Shown: positions 31,542 through 39,370 of the stretch, in pieces
Layout of the letters: each line of letters begins with the position of its first letter
How positions within the stretch are numbered: the stretch's first letter is position 1
Source of the DNA: DASTPP01 sp035762175
Lineage (GTDB): Bacteria; Myxococcota_A; Polyangia; Polyangiales; Polyangiaceae
Length of the DNA: 49,521 nucleotides
Assembly (NCBI GenBank): GCA_035762175.1
Contig: DASTPP010000153.1
Coordinates: 1-49,521 of the forward strand
Direction of reading: 5' to 3'
The notes under the pieces: generated by a model
What the model saw: only the letters and a program-made list of their open reading frames with translations
The model's database searches: none
What the model was told of the DNA's origin: nothing
Translations under genes and position numbers: made by a program

Positions 31542-33176
31542 TTACTGCGAGGCGAACACGCCGATCTCGGCGACGTCTTTCGGGCGGTCGACCGTGAAGG
31601 TGTAGGTGTCGTCGAGGGGCTTGCCGGCCACGGTGCGGGTGATGCGCAGCTTGCCTTCGACGTTGCGGGGCTTGCCCGAGAAGAAGACCACCTTGATGGT
31701 GTAGGGGCCCTGCGCGACGTCGGTGCTCTCGAAGACCTCGGGGCCCGGGCCCTTGCCGTGGCACTTGAGCTGGCCCCACGCCGCCTGCTTCTTGCCGACG
31801 AAGACGAGCTCGCCGGCGGCGTTCCAGACGTTGAGATCGAGGTCGGCGGGCTGGCCGGGGCCGGCGTCCCACGTGAGCGTGGCGGTGAAGGGCGAGGCGG
31901 GCGGCGTGCAGCGGGCGCCGATCTCGATCGAGTGGCTGCGCTCGCCCTCGCCGATGGTCTCGCTGGTCGAGAGCTGGATCTTCTGAAAGCCCTTGTGCAA
32001 GTAGAGCTCGAGGAAGTCGCCCTTGGCCGTGGCGACCTGCTGGTTGCTAAGATCCATCGGTATCGAGTCGGTGCGCGGCGGGGCCTCGACGCAGTTGGGG
32101 CTGCCGCTCTGCACGAGGACGTAGCCCTTGGTCGCCGGGCCCATGTAGCGGGCGTAGAGGCGCACGAGGCCGTCTGCGGGCACGGTGGCGGCGGCGAGGG
32201 CCTGGTCGGCCGCCGAGGCGTCGATGAGGGGCTGGCCCTTGGTGTCGGTGAGCCGCAGCTCGACCCAGCCCGCGACCTGGGGCGGCGCGGGGATTTCGCC
32301 GGGCTCGGGCGGCTTGCACTCGGCGAGCGCGACGTCGCCGGGGTTCACGCAGGTCGAGCCGGGCTGCACGACCTGACAGTCTTCGTCCGAGTCGCACTTG
32401 GGCAGCTCGCAGGTGTTGCCGTCGCCCGAGCACTGGCCGCCGGCCGCCTGGCAGGTGGCCGGCACGCAGCCCGGCGCCACGCAGACGCCGCCGGTGCAGG
32501 TGCCGCCGGCCGCGGTGCAGTCGGCGGGCACGCAGGTGATGACGCAGGTCGGGCCCTGGCAGGCGCCGCCGGCGGCCGCGCACGCCGCCGCGTCGCAGGC
32601 CGGCGGCGGGGTGACGGGCGGATCGTAGGGCGGCGCGTCGGGCGTGTTGCCCTCGTCGGGGTCGACGACCGGGGGCGGCGCCGCACACGCGATGACCAAC
32701 GTGGGGATCTCGAAATTGACGCTCCCCTCGAAGTTCGGCGTGATGAGCGTGTCGACGTTCAAGACGCCGGTCTCTTCGTCGAAGCCGGCGAAGCCCGCGC
32801 TACAGCCCTCTTTGGTCACGACCGCGAGGAACGCGCTCGGCAGCGTCTTCATCTTGAATCGGCCGTCGGCGCCCGTGGTGGCGGTGGCCACCGTGTTGTT
32901 CGAGGCGAGCACCCGCTCGCGGTCGATGTACGCCTCGGCCGACCGGATGTCGCTGCCCTCGACGAAATTGGTGTTCTCGAGCAGGCTGTAGAGCTTCACC
33001 GTCGCGCCCTCGACGGGCTGGCCCTTGTCGTCGTTGACCAGGCCCGTGACGTCGGTACCGAAGGTGTCTCTGATTTCTTCTTTGGCCTCCTTGCAGCCGC
33101 CGTAAAGCGTGGCCGAGAGCCCGAGGCCCGCCGCCGCGAGCGCCAAGCGCCGTAGTCGAGATCGCATGGTCTGCAT
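31542..33176 (-). CDS. Lipoprotein with carboxypeptidase-regulatory-like, Cys-rich repeat and YfaP-like domains
   Basis: This protein of about 544 residues has a signal ending in LYGGC (Cys about 28). A beta-sandwich of the carboxypeptidase-regulatory kind (DVTGLVNDDKGQPVEGATVKL, GADGRFKMKTLPSAFLAVV, read in parts) covers about 40-170. A Pro linker leads to three Cys-rich repeats of the form C-x4-C-x-AAGG-x-C-x-G-x(2,4)-C, then CDSDEDCQ, at about 215-300. The C-terminal domain (TLTWDAGPGQPADLDLNVW, ending near GPYTIKVVFF) resembles YfaP/DUF2135. It is probably a surface protein. An in-frame ATG at 33167 is an alternative start. No close neighbour on the same strand suggests an operon. Confidence 0.82.
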   Translation of the reverse strand: MQTMRSRLRRLALAAAGLGLSATLYGGCKEAKEEIRDTFGTDVTGLVNDDKGQPVEGATVKLYSLLENTNFVEGSDIRSAEAYIDRERVLASNNTVATATTGADGRFKMKTLPSAFLAVVTKEGCSAGFAGFDEETGVLNVDTLITPNFEGSVNFEIPTLVIACAAPPPVVDPDEGNTPDAPPYDPPVTPPPACDAAACAAAGGACQGPTCVITCVPADCTAAGGTCTGGVCVAPGCVPATCQAAGGQCSGDGNTCELPKCDSDEDCQVVQPGSTCVNPGDVALAECKPPEPGEIPAPPQVAGWVELRLTDTKGQPLIDASAADQALAAATVPADGLVRLYARYMGPATKGYVLVQSGSPNCVEAPPRTDSIPMDLSNQQVATAKGDFLELYLHKGFQKIQLSTSETIGEGERSHSIEIGARCTPPASPFTATLTWDAGPGQPADLDLNVWNAAGELVFVGKKQAAWGQLKCHGKGPGPEVFESTDVAQGPYTIKVVFFSGKPRNVEGKLRITRTVAGKPLDDTYTFTVDRPKDVAEIGVFASQ

Positions 33177-33325
33177 TCTCGAAACGTACGCCCCGGCCCC
33201 GCGGCGACGCAAGTGCGCGGGTGTGGCATACTGTCCGGTTTTCGGGCGCGATTGCGGCGGCCTCGCCGCCGACGGACGCTCGTCGAACCGACGAAACGCG
33301 CCGCCCTCGGGCGCCGCCCCGCGGC

Positions 33326-34510
33326 CTACTCGAGCGGCACGCCCACGTAATTCTCGGCCAGGCTGGTCATGGCCGCGCGCGAGCTGACCAGGTAATCGAG
33401 CTCGGCGATCTGGCGCCGGTAGTCGAAGGGGTTCGCCCCTTCGATTCGGTGGAGCATCGCGGTCATCCACCAGGAGAAGCGTTGCGCGCGCCAGGTGCGG
33501 CGCAGCCCCTTTTCGGAGTACTCGTCGAGCGCCGCCGCGGAGCCCGATTCGTAAAAGGCGCCGAGCGCGTTCGCGAGCCGGTAGACGTCGGCCATCGCCA
33601 GGTTCAGCCCCTTGGCGCCGGTGGGCGGCACGATGTGCGCGGCGTCGCCCGCGAGGAAGAGGCGCCCGTAGCGCATGGGCTCGGCGACGAAGCTGCGCAT
33701 CGGCGTGATCGCCTTCTGGGTGATCTCGCCCTCGTTCGGCCCCCACCCGTCCCGGGTGCGCAGCCGCACCTGCAGCTCGCGCCAGACCCGATCGTCGGGC
33801 CAGGCGGCGAGATCTTCGTCGGGACCGACCTGCAAATAGAGCCGGGTCACGCCCGGCGAGCGCATGCTGAAGAGCGCGAAGCCGCGCTCGTGCAAGCTGT
33901 AGACGAGCTCGTGCGACGAAGGCGCGGCGTTCGCGAGGATGCCCAGCCAGGCGAAGGGGTACTCGCGCTCGTAGGCGCGCCACGCCCCCGCGGGGATGGC
34001 GGGCCGGCACACGCCGTGGAAACCGTCGCAGCCCGCCAGCACGTCGCACGCGATCGCGTGCTCGCGCCCCCCGTGCCGGAAGCGCAAGGTGGGCCGCGCG
34101 GCGTCGAGGCCCTCGACGCCCACGCCCTCGGCCTCGAAGTAGAGCGGCCGCCCGGTCGCGAGGCGCGCGTCGATCAGATCTTTGACGACCTCGTGCTGGC
34201 CGTAAATCGTGATGGCGCGGCCGCCGGTCAGCCCCTCGAGGTCGATGCGGTGGCGCGCGCCCTCGAACGCGATGTACACGCCGCCGTGGCGCATGCCCTC
34301 GCGGCCCAGCCGCGCGCCGAGGCCGACGTCGTTCATCAGATCGACCGTGCCCTGCTCGAGCACGCCCGCCCGCACCCGCGCGATGACGTACTCGCGGCTG
34401 CGGCTCTCGACGATGACCGAGTCGATGCCCCGCCGGTGCAAGAGGTGCCCCAGCATGAGCCCCGCGGGGCCCGCGCCGACGATGCCGACCTGCGTTCGCG
34501 TCGCCGTCAT
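33326..34510 (-). CDS. pobA: 4-hydroxybenzoate 3-monooxygenase
   Basis: This 394-residue FAD monooxygenase converts 4-hydroxybenzoate to protocatechuate with NADPH and O2. Its length equals that of the classic Pseudomonas enzyme. Motifs: TQVGIVGAGPAGLMLGHLL (FAD Rossmann, 7-25), RVRAGVLEQGTVDLM (about 45-59), the internal CDGFHGVCR (GD-type site) and FLAGDAAHIVPPTGAKGLNLA (second FAD site with the substrate-facing loop). It links plant-aromatic breakdown to the beta-ketoadipate pathway; no pca genes are in the window. A promoter is readable about 73 bases upstream of the ATG. No PobR-type regulator is adjacent. Confidence 0.95.
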   Translation of the reverse strand: MTATRTQVGIVGAGPAGLMLGHLLHRRGIDSVIVESRSREYVIARVRAGVLEQGTVDLMNDVGLGARLGREGMRHGGVYIAFEGARHRIDLEGLTGGRAITIYGQHEVVKDLIDARLATGRPLYFEAEGVGVEGLDAARPTLRFRHGGREHAIACDVLAGCDGFHGVCRPAIPAGAWRAYEREYPFAWLGILANAAPSSHELVYSLHERGFALFSMRSPGVTRLYLQVGPDEDLAAWPDDRVWRELQVRLRTRDGWGPNEGEITQKAITPMRSFVAEPMRYGRLFLAGDAAHIVPPTGAKGLNLAMADVYRLANALGAFYESGSAAALDEYSEKGLRRTWRAQRFSWWMTAMLHRIEGANPFDYRRQIAELDYLVSSRAAMTSLAENYVGVPLE

Positions 34511-34582
34511 CGCCGCCGGCCGCGGCCGGCCGCCCCTTCGTCGTCGAGCCCGCCACGCGTTCGAGCCGGCATGAGGCGCGCG

Positions 34583-34611
34583 AGTATAGGCGATGGCGCC
34601 GGCCGATTGAA
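34583..34611 (-). promoter_or_regulatory. Predicted sigma-70-type promoter of pobA
   Basis: On the minus strand TTCAAT (34611-34606) and TATACT (34588-34583) are separated by 17 bases. TATACT matches the -10 consensus at five of six positions and is conspicuous in this DNA. The expected transcript would have a leader of about 65 bases before the ATG at 34510. The rest of the 330-base gap up to the gspC-like gene shows no other site I can support. Confidence 0.6.
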
Positions 34612-34840
34612 GTGCGAGGCGCGCCGCGCGGGCCGACGCGGGCGCGCCGGCCGGGGGGCCGCCCTCGGGCGGCGTGCTTGGCGCGCCCCGACAGGTTGAG
34701 AAACCGAGGCCCCCGCGCACGCTGCGCCTCGCCATTTTGGCACGCGGCGGCGCGCCCGGGGGCCCCGGGCTCGCGCCGCAGGCGCCCTCCGGCCGCGCGC
34801 CGGGCTGGCACGCCGATCGCTATCGACCTCGCTACCCCCC

Positions 34841-35797
34841 ATGATCTCGCCTCTCGTGCGCAAAGGCGCCGCCCCCTTTCTCACCCTCGCGTTCCTGTCG
34901 GGCGCGGCGTACTTGCAGGCGCTCGCCGTCGCCCGCTTCGTCGCCCCTGCCCTGCTGCCCTCGCCCAAGGGCCTGGCCGAGGCCCTCGCGCGCCCCTCCG
35001 CCCGGCCGATCGAGGCCCCAGGCCGGCCCGCCGGCGAGCACCAGACCTCGGCCGAACGGCTGCTCCAACGAAACCCTTTCGACTCCGAGCGCGGCAACCT
35101 GCTGCCGCCGGCCCCGCCGCCCGAGGGCGCCCCGGCGGCCGGGCCCGGCGCGGGCGACCCGCACGCGGCGCCCGCCTGCGACGGCGTCCGCGTGCTGGCG
35201 ACGGCCGCGGCCAAGGAGGCCGGCGACTCGTTCGCGCTGCTCGCGGGCGGCGGGGCGCCCAACGCGGCCCCCGCGGGCGTCGTGCGCCGGCAGGGCGACG
35301 ACTTTCAGGGCAAGCGCGTCTGGTTCATCACCTGGGACCGCGTCTGGCTCAGCGGCCCCGGGTCATTCTGTCAGGCCGCCCTCTTCTCGAGCCCGCCCCC
35401 GGCCGAGCGGGCGGGCAAGGGGCCCCAAGCCCCGCCCCGAGCCGCGGGCGAGCCGCTCCGGGTGCGACCGGTCGGGCCCGGCTCGTACGAAATCGAGCGG
35501 AGCGTGGTCGAGGGCCTGATCGAAAAGCAAGGCGAGCTCTTGCGCACGGTGCGGGCCAAGCCCGAGCTCGCCGGCGGCAGGGTCGTCGGCCTGCGGGTGC
35601 AGAGCATTCAGCCGGGCAGCCCGCTCGCGCAGATCGGCATCGAGGCGGGCGATCGGCTCGAGACCCTCAACGGCGTCGACATGGCCGACCCCGGCGGGCT
35701 GCTCGAGGCCTACGCCCGGCTGCGCCTGGCCGACCGGCTGCGCGTCACGCTGACGCGAGCGGGGCGGCCGACGACGCTCGAGTACGCCATCAAGTGA
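34841..35797 (+). CDS. GspC-like protein with PDZ domain
   Basis: This 318-residue protein resembles the type II secretion inner-membrane component GspC of delta-proteobacterial style. A short N-terminal region is followed by one membrane span (about 11-38). The homology region follows (LLQRNPFDSERGNLLPP, then CDGVRVLATAAAKEAGDSFALL, about 65-185). A C-terminal PDZ domain covers about 225-318 (GLRVQSIQPGSPLAQIGIEAGDRLETLNGVDM). GspC links the inner-membrane platform to the GspD secretin. Here it stands alone: no gspD-M genes are in the window, so it is an orphan or a paralogue. It is divergent from pobA. Confidence 0.85.
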   Translation: MISPLVRKGAAPFLTLAFLSGAAYLQALAVARFVAPALLPSPKGLAEALARPSARPIEAPGRPAGEHQTSAERLLQRNPFDSERGNLLPPAPPPEGAPAAGPGAGDPHAAPACDGVRVLATAAAKEAGDSFALLAGGGAPNAAPAGVVRRQGDDFQGKRVWFITWDRVWLSGPGSFCQAALFSSPPPAERAGKGPQAPPRAAGEPLRVRPVGPGSYEIERSVVEGLIEKQGELLRTVRAKPELAGGRVVGLRVQSIQPGSPLAQIGIEAGDRLETLNGVDMADPGGLLEAYARLRLADRLRVTLTRAGRPTTLEYAIK

Positions 35798-35812
35798 GGC
35801 CGCGGGCGGCGC

Positions 35813-36178
35813 TCAGCGGGCGAGCAGGACGCACGCGAGCGCGCTGAGCGCCGGCATCGCCTGAACGAAGAGGATCTTGCGCGCGGCGGTCGCGGCGCCA
35901 TACACGCCCGCGACGAGCACGCAGCCGAGGAAGAACACCTTGAGCTGAAAGGCCATCGCCGCGTCGGCCGCGAAGGCCGACCAGACGAGCCCGGCGGCGA
36001 GAAAGCCGTTGTAAAGGCCCTGGTTCTTGGCGAGCGTCGCGGTCTGCTCGGCCTGCTGGGGGTTCATGCCGAAGGCGCGGCGGCCGCGCGGGGTGTTCCA
36101 CAGGAACATCTCGAGGACGAGAAAGTACGCGTGCAGGGCGGCGATGACGAGGACGAGGGCGGTGGCGATGGCGTTCAC
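35813..36178 (-). CDS. DUF1304 family membrane protein
   Basis: This 121-residue protein has four predicted membrane spans (ALVLVIAALHAYFLVLEMFLW, YNGFLAAGLVWSAFAA, FQLKVFFLGCVLVAGVYGA and ALSALACVLLA). Family marks are EMFLWNTPRGRRAFGM and AKNQGLYNGFLAAGL, which fit DUF1304. No activity is established. The start is GTG at 36178, with GAAAGAAG about 6 bases upstream. The gene lies 41 bases downstream of a sigma-factor gene on the same strand, so it may be part of that sigma factor's autoregulated transcript. Confidence 0.88.
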   Translation of the reverse strand: MNAIATALVLVIAALHAYFLVLEMFLWNTPRGRRAFGMNPQQAEQTATLAKNQGLYNGFLAAGLVWSAFAADAAMAFQLKVFFLGCVLVAGVYGAATAARKILFVQAMPALSALACVLLAR

Positions 36179-36219
36179 GGCGGCTTCTTTCGTTGGGAGG
36201 GGTGCGATCGGCGGGGCGT

Positions 36220-37077
36220 TCAGTCGGCGAGCACCGAGGGCCCGCGCAGGGCGAGCAGCTCGCGCACGGCCCGCGCCACCGACTCGGGCGCGCCGTAGTC
36301 GGGGTGCGAGCGGTAGAGCTGCACGGTGGCGTGCAGCTCTTCGAGCTCGCGCGCCTTGGCGAAGAGCGCGCGGGCGTCGGGCGAGCGCTCGGGGTGGCGG
36401 GCGAAGAGCAGCCGCGTCGGCACGATCTGGCCCGAGGCGACGGCGGGGCCCGCCCGGCGCGAGCAGCGACAAGGGGCGTCGGGGTCGACGATGCCACAAT
36501 GCTCGGACAGAAAGCCCCGCAGCCGCTCGCGCGCCCGCGACAGGCGCTTGCGGTAGGCCGGACCGGCGACGCCCACCACCTCGGCCGCCTCGTCGCCCGG
36601 CAGGCCGAGCACGTCGCCGACGATGAAGGCGAGCCGGTGCGGCCGATCGAGGCACAGCAGCAGGCCGAGCGTGCAACTCAGCTTCACCTCCTGCTCGAGC
36701 AGCCTCGCCTCGGGCCCCTCGCCGGCGTCGGCGGCAGGCTCGAGGGGCACGGCGGCGCTCGCGAAGCGCTCGGACAGCTCTTCGAAGCTCGGCGCGCGCC
36801 GCTCGGCGCGGCTCGCCCGCACGCCGACCAGGTGGTTCGAGGCGACGCGAAAGCACCAGGTGCGAAAGCGGCTCTCGCCCCGGAACGAGCCGAGGTGCGT
36901 CACGATCTTGATCAAGATCTCTTGCGCCGCGTCGGCCGCGTCGTGCGGGTGCCAGAGCATGCGCAGGGCGAGGCCGTAGATATCGTCTTGCACGGCGCGC
37001 ACGACCGCGTCGAGCGCCTCGCGGCTGCCCTCGGCCGCGCGCCGAACGAGCTCTTCGAGGGGTTCTTCCGCCTGCAT
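36220..37077 (-). CDS. ECF-type RNA polymerase sigma factor with C-terminal extension
   Basis: This 285-residue protein has sigma region 2 (about 25-95: AVQDDIYGLALRMLWHPHDA, DAAQEILIKIVTHLGSFRGE, FRTWCFRVASNHL) and a region 4-like helix-turn-helix (about 135-190: LLLCLDRPHRLAFIVGDVLG, DEAAEVVGVAGPAYRKRLSR, RARERLRGFL). An extra 90 residues follow, starting with a Cys cluster (CGIVDPDAPCRC) and ending in helices with YRSHPDYGAPESVARAVREL. The extension may bind metal or act as a built-in regulator. No separate anti-sigma gene is next to it; the DUF1304 membrane protein lies downstream. GGAAGG precedes the ATG by about 7 bases. Confidence 0.88.
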   Translation of the reverse strand: MQAEEPLEELVRRAAEGSREALDAVVRAVQDDIYGLALRMLWHPHDAADAAQEILIKIVTHLGSFRGESRFRTWCFRVASNHLVGVRASRAERRAPSFEELSERFASAAVPLEPAADAGEGPEARLLEQEVKLSCTLGLLLCLDRPHRLAFIVGDVLGLPGDEAAEVVGVAGPAYRKRLSRARERLRGFLSEHCGIVDPDAPCRCSRRAGPAVASGQIVPTRLLFARHPERSPDARALFAKARELEELHATVQLYRSHPDYGAPESVARAVRELLALRGPSVLAD

Positions 37078-37267
37078 GGTTCGCCTTCCGCCCCCCGGGA
37101 CAAGGGTGCCATGCCCCGGGTCGCGAAGGTTTGGAGTGCGCCCGGCGCCCGGTTGTGACCGGCGGCGGTCGATTTTCTCGAAGGCCCCCCCGGGGCCCCG
37201 GCGATTGCATCAGCACTGCAATTTGACGCGGCGCATAGGGCGCCCCGACCGCCGGGCCGGGCGAGAG

Positions 37268-38188
37268 TCAGAGCGGGCCGACCGCGAGGGCCGTGACGCC
37301 GAGGCGAAGCTGGCGCGAGCCGCCGCGGCGCTCGACCAGGTTGCCGGCGTCGCTGACGCCGAGGTCGGCGAGCTGCTTGCGGGCGCGGTGAATCTGCACG
37401 TTGACCACCGTCGCGTCGCAGCGCAGATCGGTGAGCATTTGCTCGGCGTCGACCCAGCCGCAATTCGACTCGGGCAGGCCGCGGGCGCGATCGGCGAGGC
37501 GCTGGCGCGCCAGGTAGAGCAAAAGGTAGTGGTGCGCGCGGTGGGGGAAGGCCTTCGAGAGGCCGGGCGCGCCGACCCGCAGCGCCACATGCTCTTCGTC
37601 GCTGCTGACGCGAAACTCGAGCTCGATGCGGGCGAGCGAGCGCAGATCGACGATGGTCTCGGTCGAGTCGTCGTCGAGCGAGGGGGGCAGCTCGAGCACG
37701 AAGGTCTCGCCCTCGATCTCGATCGGGGTCTGGTCGTCGACCGGCACCACCCTGCCCTCGAGCTCGGCGCGCCAGTCGCGGTCGGGCCCGCGGAAGACCA
37801 CGGCGTGGGGCGGCTCGCGGCCGGGCGGCAGCGAGAGCAGGCCCCCCTCGGCGCGGTACCGCTCGCCCTTCGCGCGGGCGAAGGCGGACGCGACCGGCTC
37901 GCCGAGGTCGACGACGCGGTAGGCCTCGGGGTGGCGGCCGAAGCGCAGCGCGTCGCCCGGCGCGAGCGGCTGCGCCTCGGCGCCGAGCCGCCGATCGTTG
38001 ACGAAGGTGCCGTTCTTGCTGTTGAGATCGCGCACGACCCAGGTGCCGTGGTGAAAGCGCAGGCGGGCGTGCTCCCGCGAGACCGAGGGGTCGTTGATCG
38101 CGAGCCGGCAGCTCGAGGTCCGGCCGACGAGGCTCTCGACGCCGAGCGTGACGCGCGCCCCCGTCGAAGCGGACTCGAGCACCGCCAT
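37268..38188 (-). CDS. FHA domain protein with C-terminal winged-helix-like region
   Basis: This 306-residue protein has an N-terminal forkhead-associated domain at about 10-95 that binds phosphothreonine. Key residues are visible: GRTSSCRLAI, DPSVSREHARL, and LNSKNGTFVNDRRL. The C-terminal part, from about 195, contains a possible winged helix (PHRAHHYLLLYLARQRLADR, GWVDAEQMLTDLRCDATVVN, IHRARKQLADLGV). That arrangement resembles FHA proteins acting with Ser/Thr kinases in myxobacteria, but no kinase gene is adjacent. Start at MAVLES (38188); no good ribosome-binding site is seen. The gap of 190 bases to the sigma-factor gene holds no gene. Confidence 0.88.
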   Translation of the reverse strand: MAVLESASTGARVTLGVESLVGRTSSCRLAINDPSVSREHARLRFHHGTWVVRDLNSKNGTFVNDRRLGAEAQPLAPGDALRFGRHPEAYRVVDLGEPVASAFARAKGERYRAEGGLLSLPPGREPPHAVVFRGPDRDWRAELEGRVVPVDDQTPIEIEGETFVLELPPSLDDDSTETIVDLRSLARIELEFRVSSDEEHVALRVGAPGLSKAFPHRAHHYLLLYLARQRLADRARGLPESNCGWVDAEQMLTDLRCDATVVNVQIHRARKQLADLGVSDAGNLVERRGGSRQLRLGVTALAVGPL

Positions 38189-38280
38189 GACAAGAATGAT
38201 AGCTTCGCCCGCCCCGCAATTGAAAGGGGCGGCACCGCCCGGGCCCCCGGGGGCGCGCGCCGGCCTCGCGCCCGGCCGAG

Positions 38281-39288
38281 TCAGAGGTCGCGGGCGAGGC
38301 GCAGCGCGACCTGGCGGCTGCCGAAGACCTCGTCGTGCGGGTCGATCGAGCCGCGGACGCACGAGAGCATGAGCTGCCACTCGCCGCAGGCCTGCCAGGG
38401 GTAGCAGGCGGCGGCGCCGCCCCGCACGACGAGGCGGGCCCGGGGGTTTTCGGGGTCGGCCAGCCAGGGCGACTCGAGCCAGGCGCGCTGGTCGGCGGGG
38501 GCGCCCTCGTAGCTCGGGTGCCAGAGGTCGGCGCAGAGCTCGGGGTGGTTGCCGAGCTCGACCAGGCCGAGGGCGTTGGCGCGATCGTTCGGCCGGTCGG
38601 GCACGTCGGCGCCCCAGAAGAAGGGCGTGCGGGTGCCGGCGCGGCAGGCGTACTCCCACTCGGCCTCGCTCGGCAGGCGGAAGCCGTAGGTGCCGATCAG
38701 GCCCGCGACCTCGCGCGGCTCGACGTACGTGACTTGGTCGTCGCCCTCGAAGAGGCGCTGGACCCGGGCGCCGCCGTCGGCCTCGGCCTCGGCGCCGAGG
38801 CCGAGCTCGGCGAGCTGGCGGCCGACGAGCGGGGCGGTCGAGAGCAGGTACGGGCGCATCTTCACGGCGCGCACCGGGCGCATCCAAGGGAGCGATTGTT
38901 CGAGGTAGTTGAGCTCGCCGGCCCCGTCGCCCGCGCGCGCCGCCTCGCCCAGCAAGGTCGCCTCTTCTTCTTCGGACATGCCCATCGTGAGCTCGCCGCC
39001 GGGCACGACCCGGAAGACCACCCCCGTCGGCTCGTGCAGCAGGCCGAGCCCGCCGGCCGCGCCGGGCCGGGCGAGGGCCGCGTAGTGCGACTCGAGATCG
39101 CCGGCGCCCCACTGCTCGTACGGGGCGCGCTCGGGCGGCGCGGCGAGGGTCGAGACGACGCGCCAGCCGGCGCCGAGGTAAGAGGCCATCGCGTCGTGGA
39201 TCGCGGCCAGCCGCTCGGGCGGCGCGGCGAGCCACGAGGACATCGACCACAGCTCGGGGAAGGCGTCCCGGTTCATGCGCGCTATCAT
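38281..39288 (-). CDS. Formylglycine-generating enzyme/SUMF1-like protein
   Basis: This 335-residue protein carries the sulfatase-modifying-factor fold. Clear marks are VVPGGELTMGMSEEEEATLL near 95, YGFRLPSEAEWEYACRAGTRTPFFWG near 200-225 (read in parts), and VVRGGAAACYPWQ with a closing SRQVALRLARDL. Members are formylglycine-generating enzymes, EgtB-like sulfoxide synthases or effector domains of kinases. The C-terminal Cys pair needed for copper binding in formylglycine generation is not clearly present, so a catalytic role is uncertain. An in-frame ATG at 39276 is an alternative start. No signal peptide is seen. Confidence 0.82.
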   Translation of the reverse strand: MIARMNRDAFPELWSMSSWLAAPPERLAAIHDAMASYLGAGWRVVSTLAAPPERAPYEQWGAGDLESHYAALARPGAAGGLGLLHEPTGVVFRVVPGGELTMGMSEEEEATLLGEAARAGDGAGELNYLEQSLPWMRPVRAVKMRPYLLSTAPLVGRQLAELGLGAEAEADGGARVQRLFEGDDQVTYVEPREVAGLIGTYGFRLPSEAEWEYACRAGTRTPFFWGADVPDRPNDRANALGLVELGNHPELCADLWHPSYEGAPADQRAWLESPWLADPENPRARLVVRGGAAACYPWQACGEWQLMLSCVRGSIDPHDEVFGSRQVALRLARDL

Positions 39289-39370
39289 TGCACAGCCCGG
39301 GCCGGGCGGCCCAAAGGCGCGGCGGCCGGGGCCCGCGGGGCGCCCGGGCGGGGGCCGGGGCGGCGGGCGG

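Noticed and set aside
34841..35797. Start of a type II secretion operon
   Set aside because: Only the gspC-like gene is present; the next gene is convergent DUF1304 and no secretin or ATPase gene follows.
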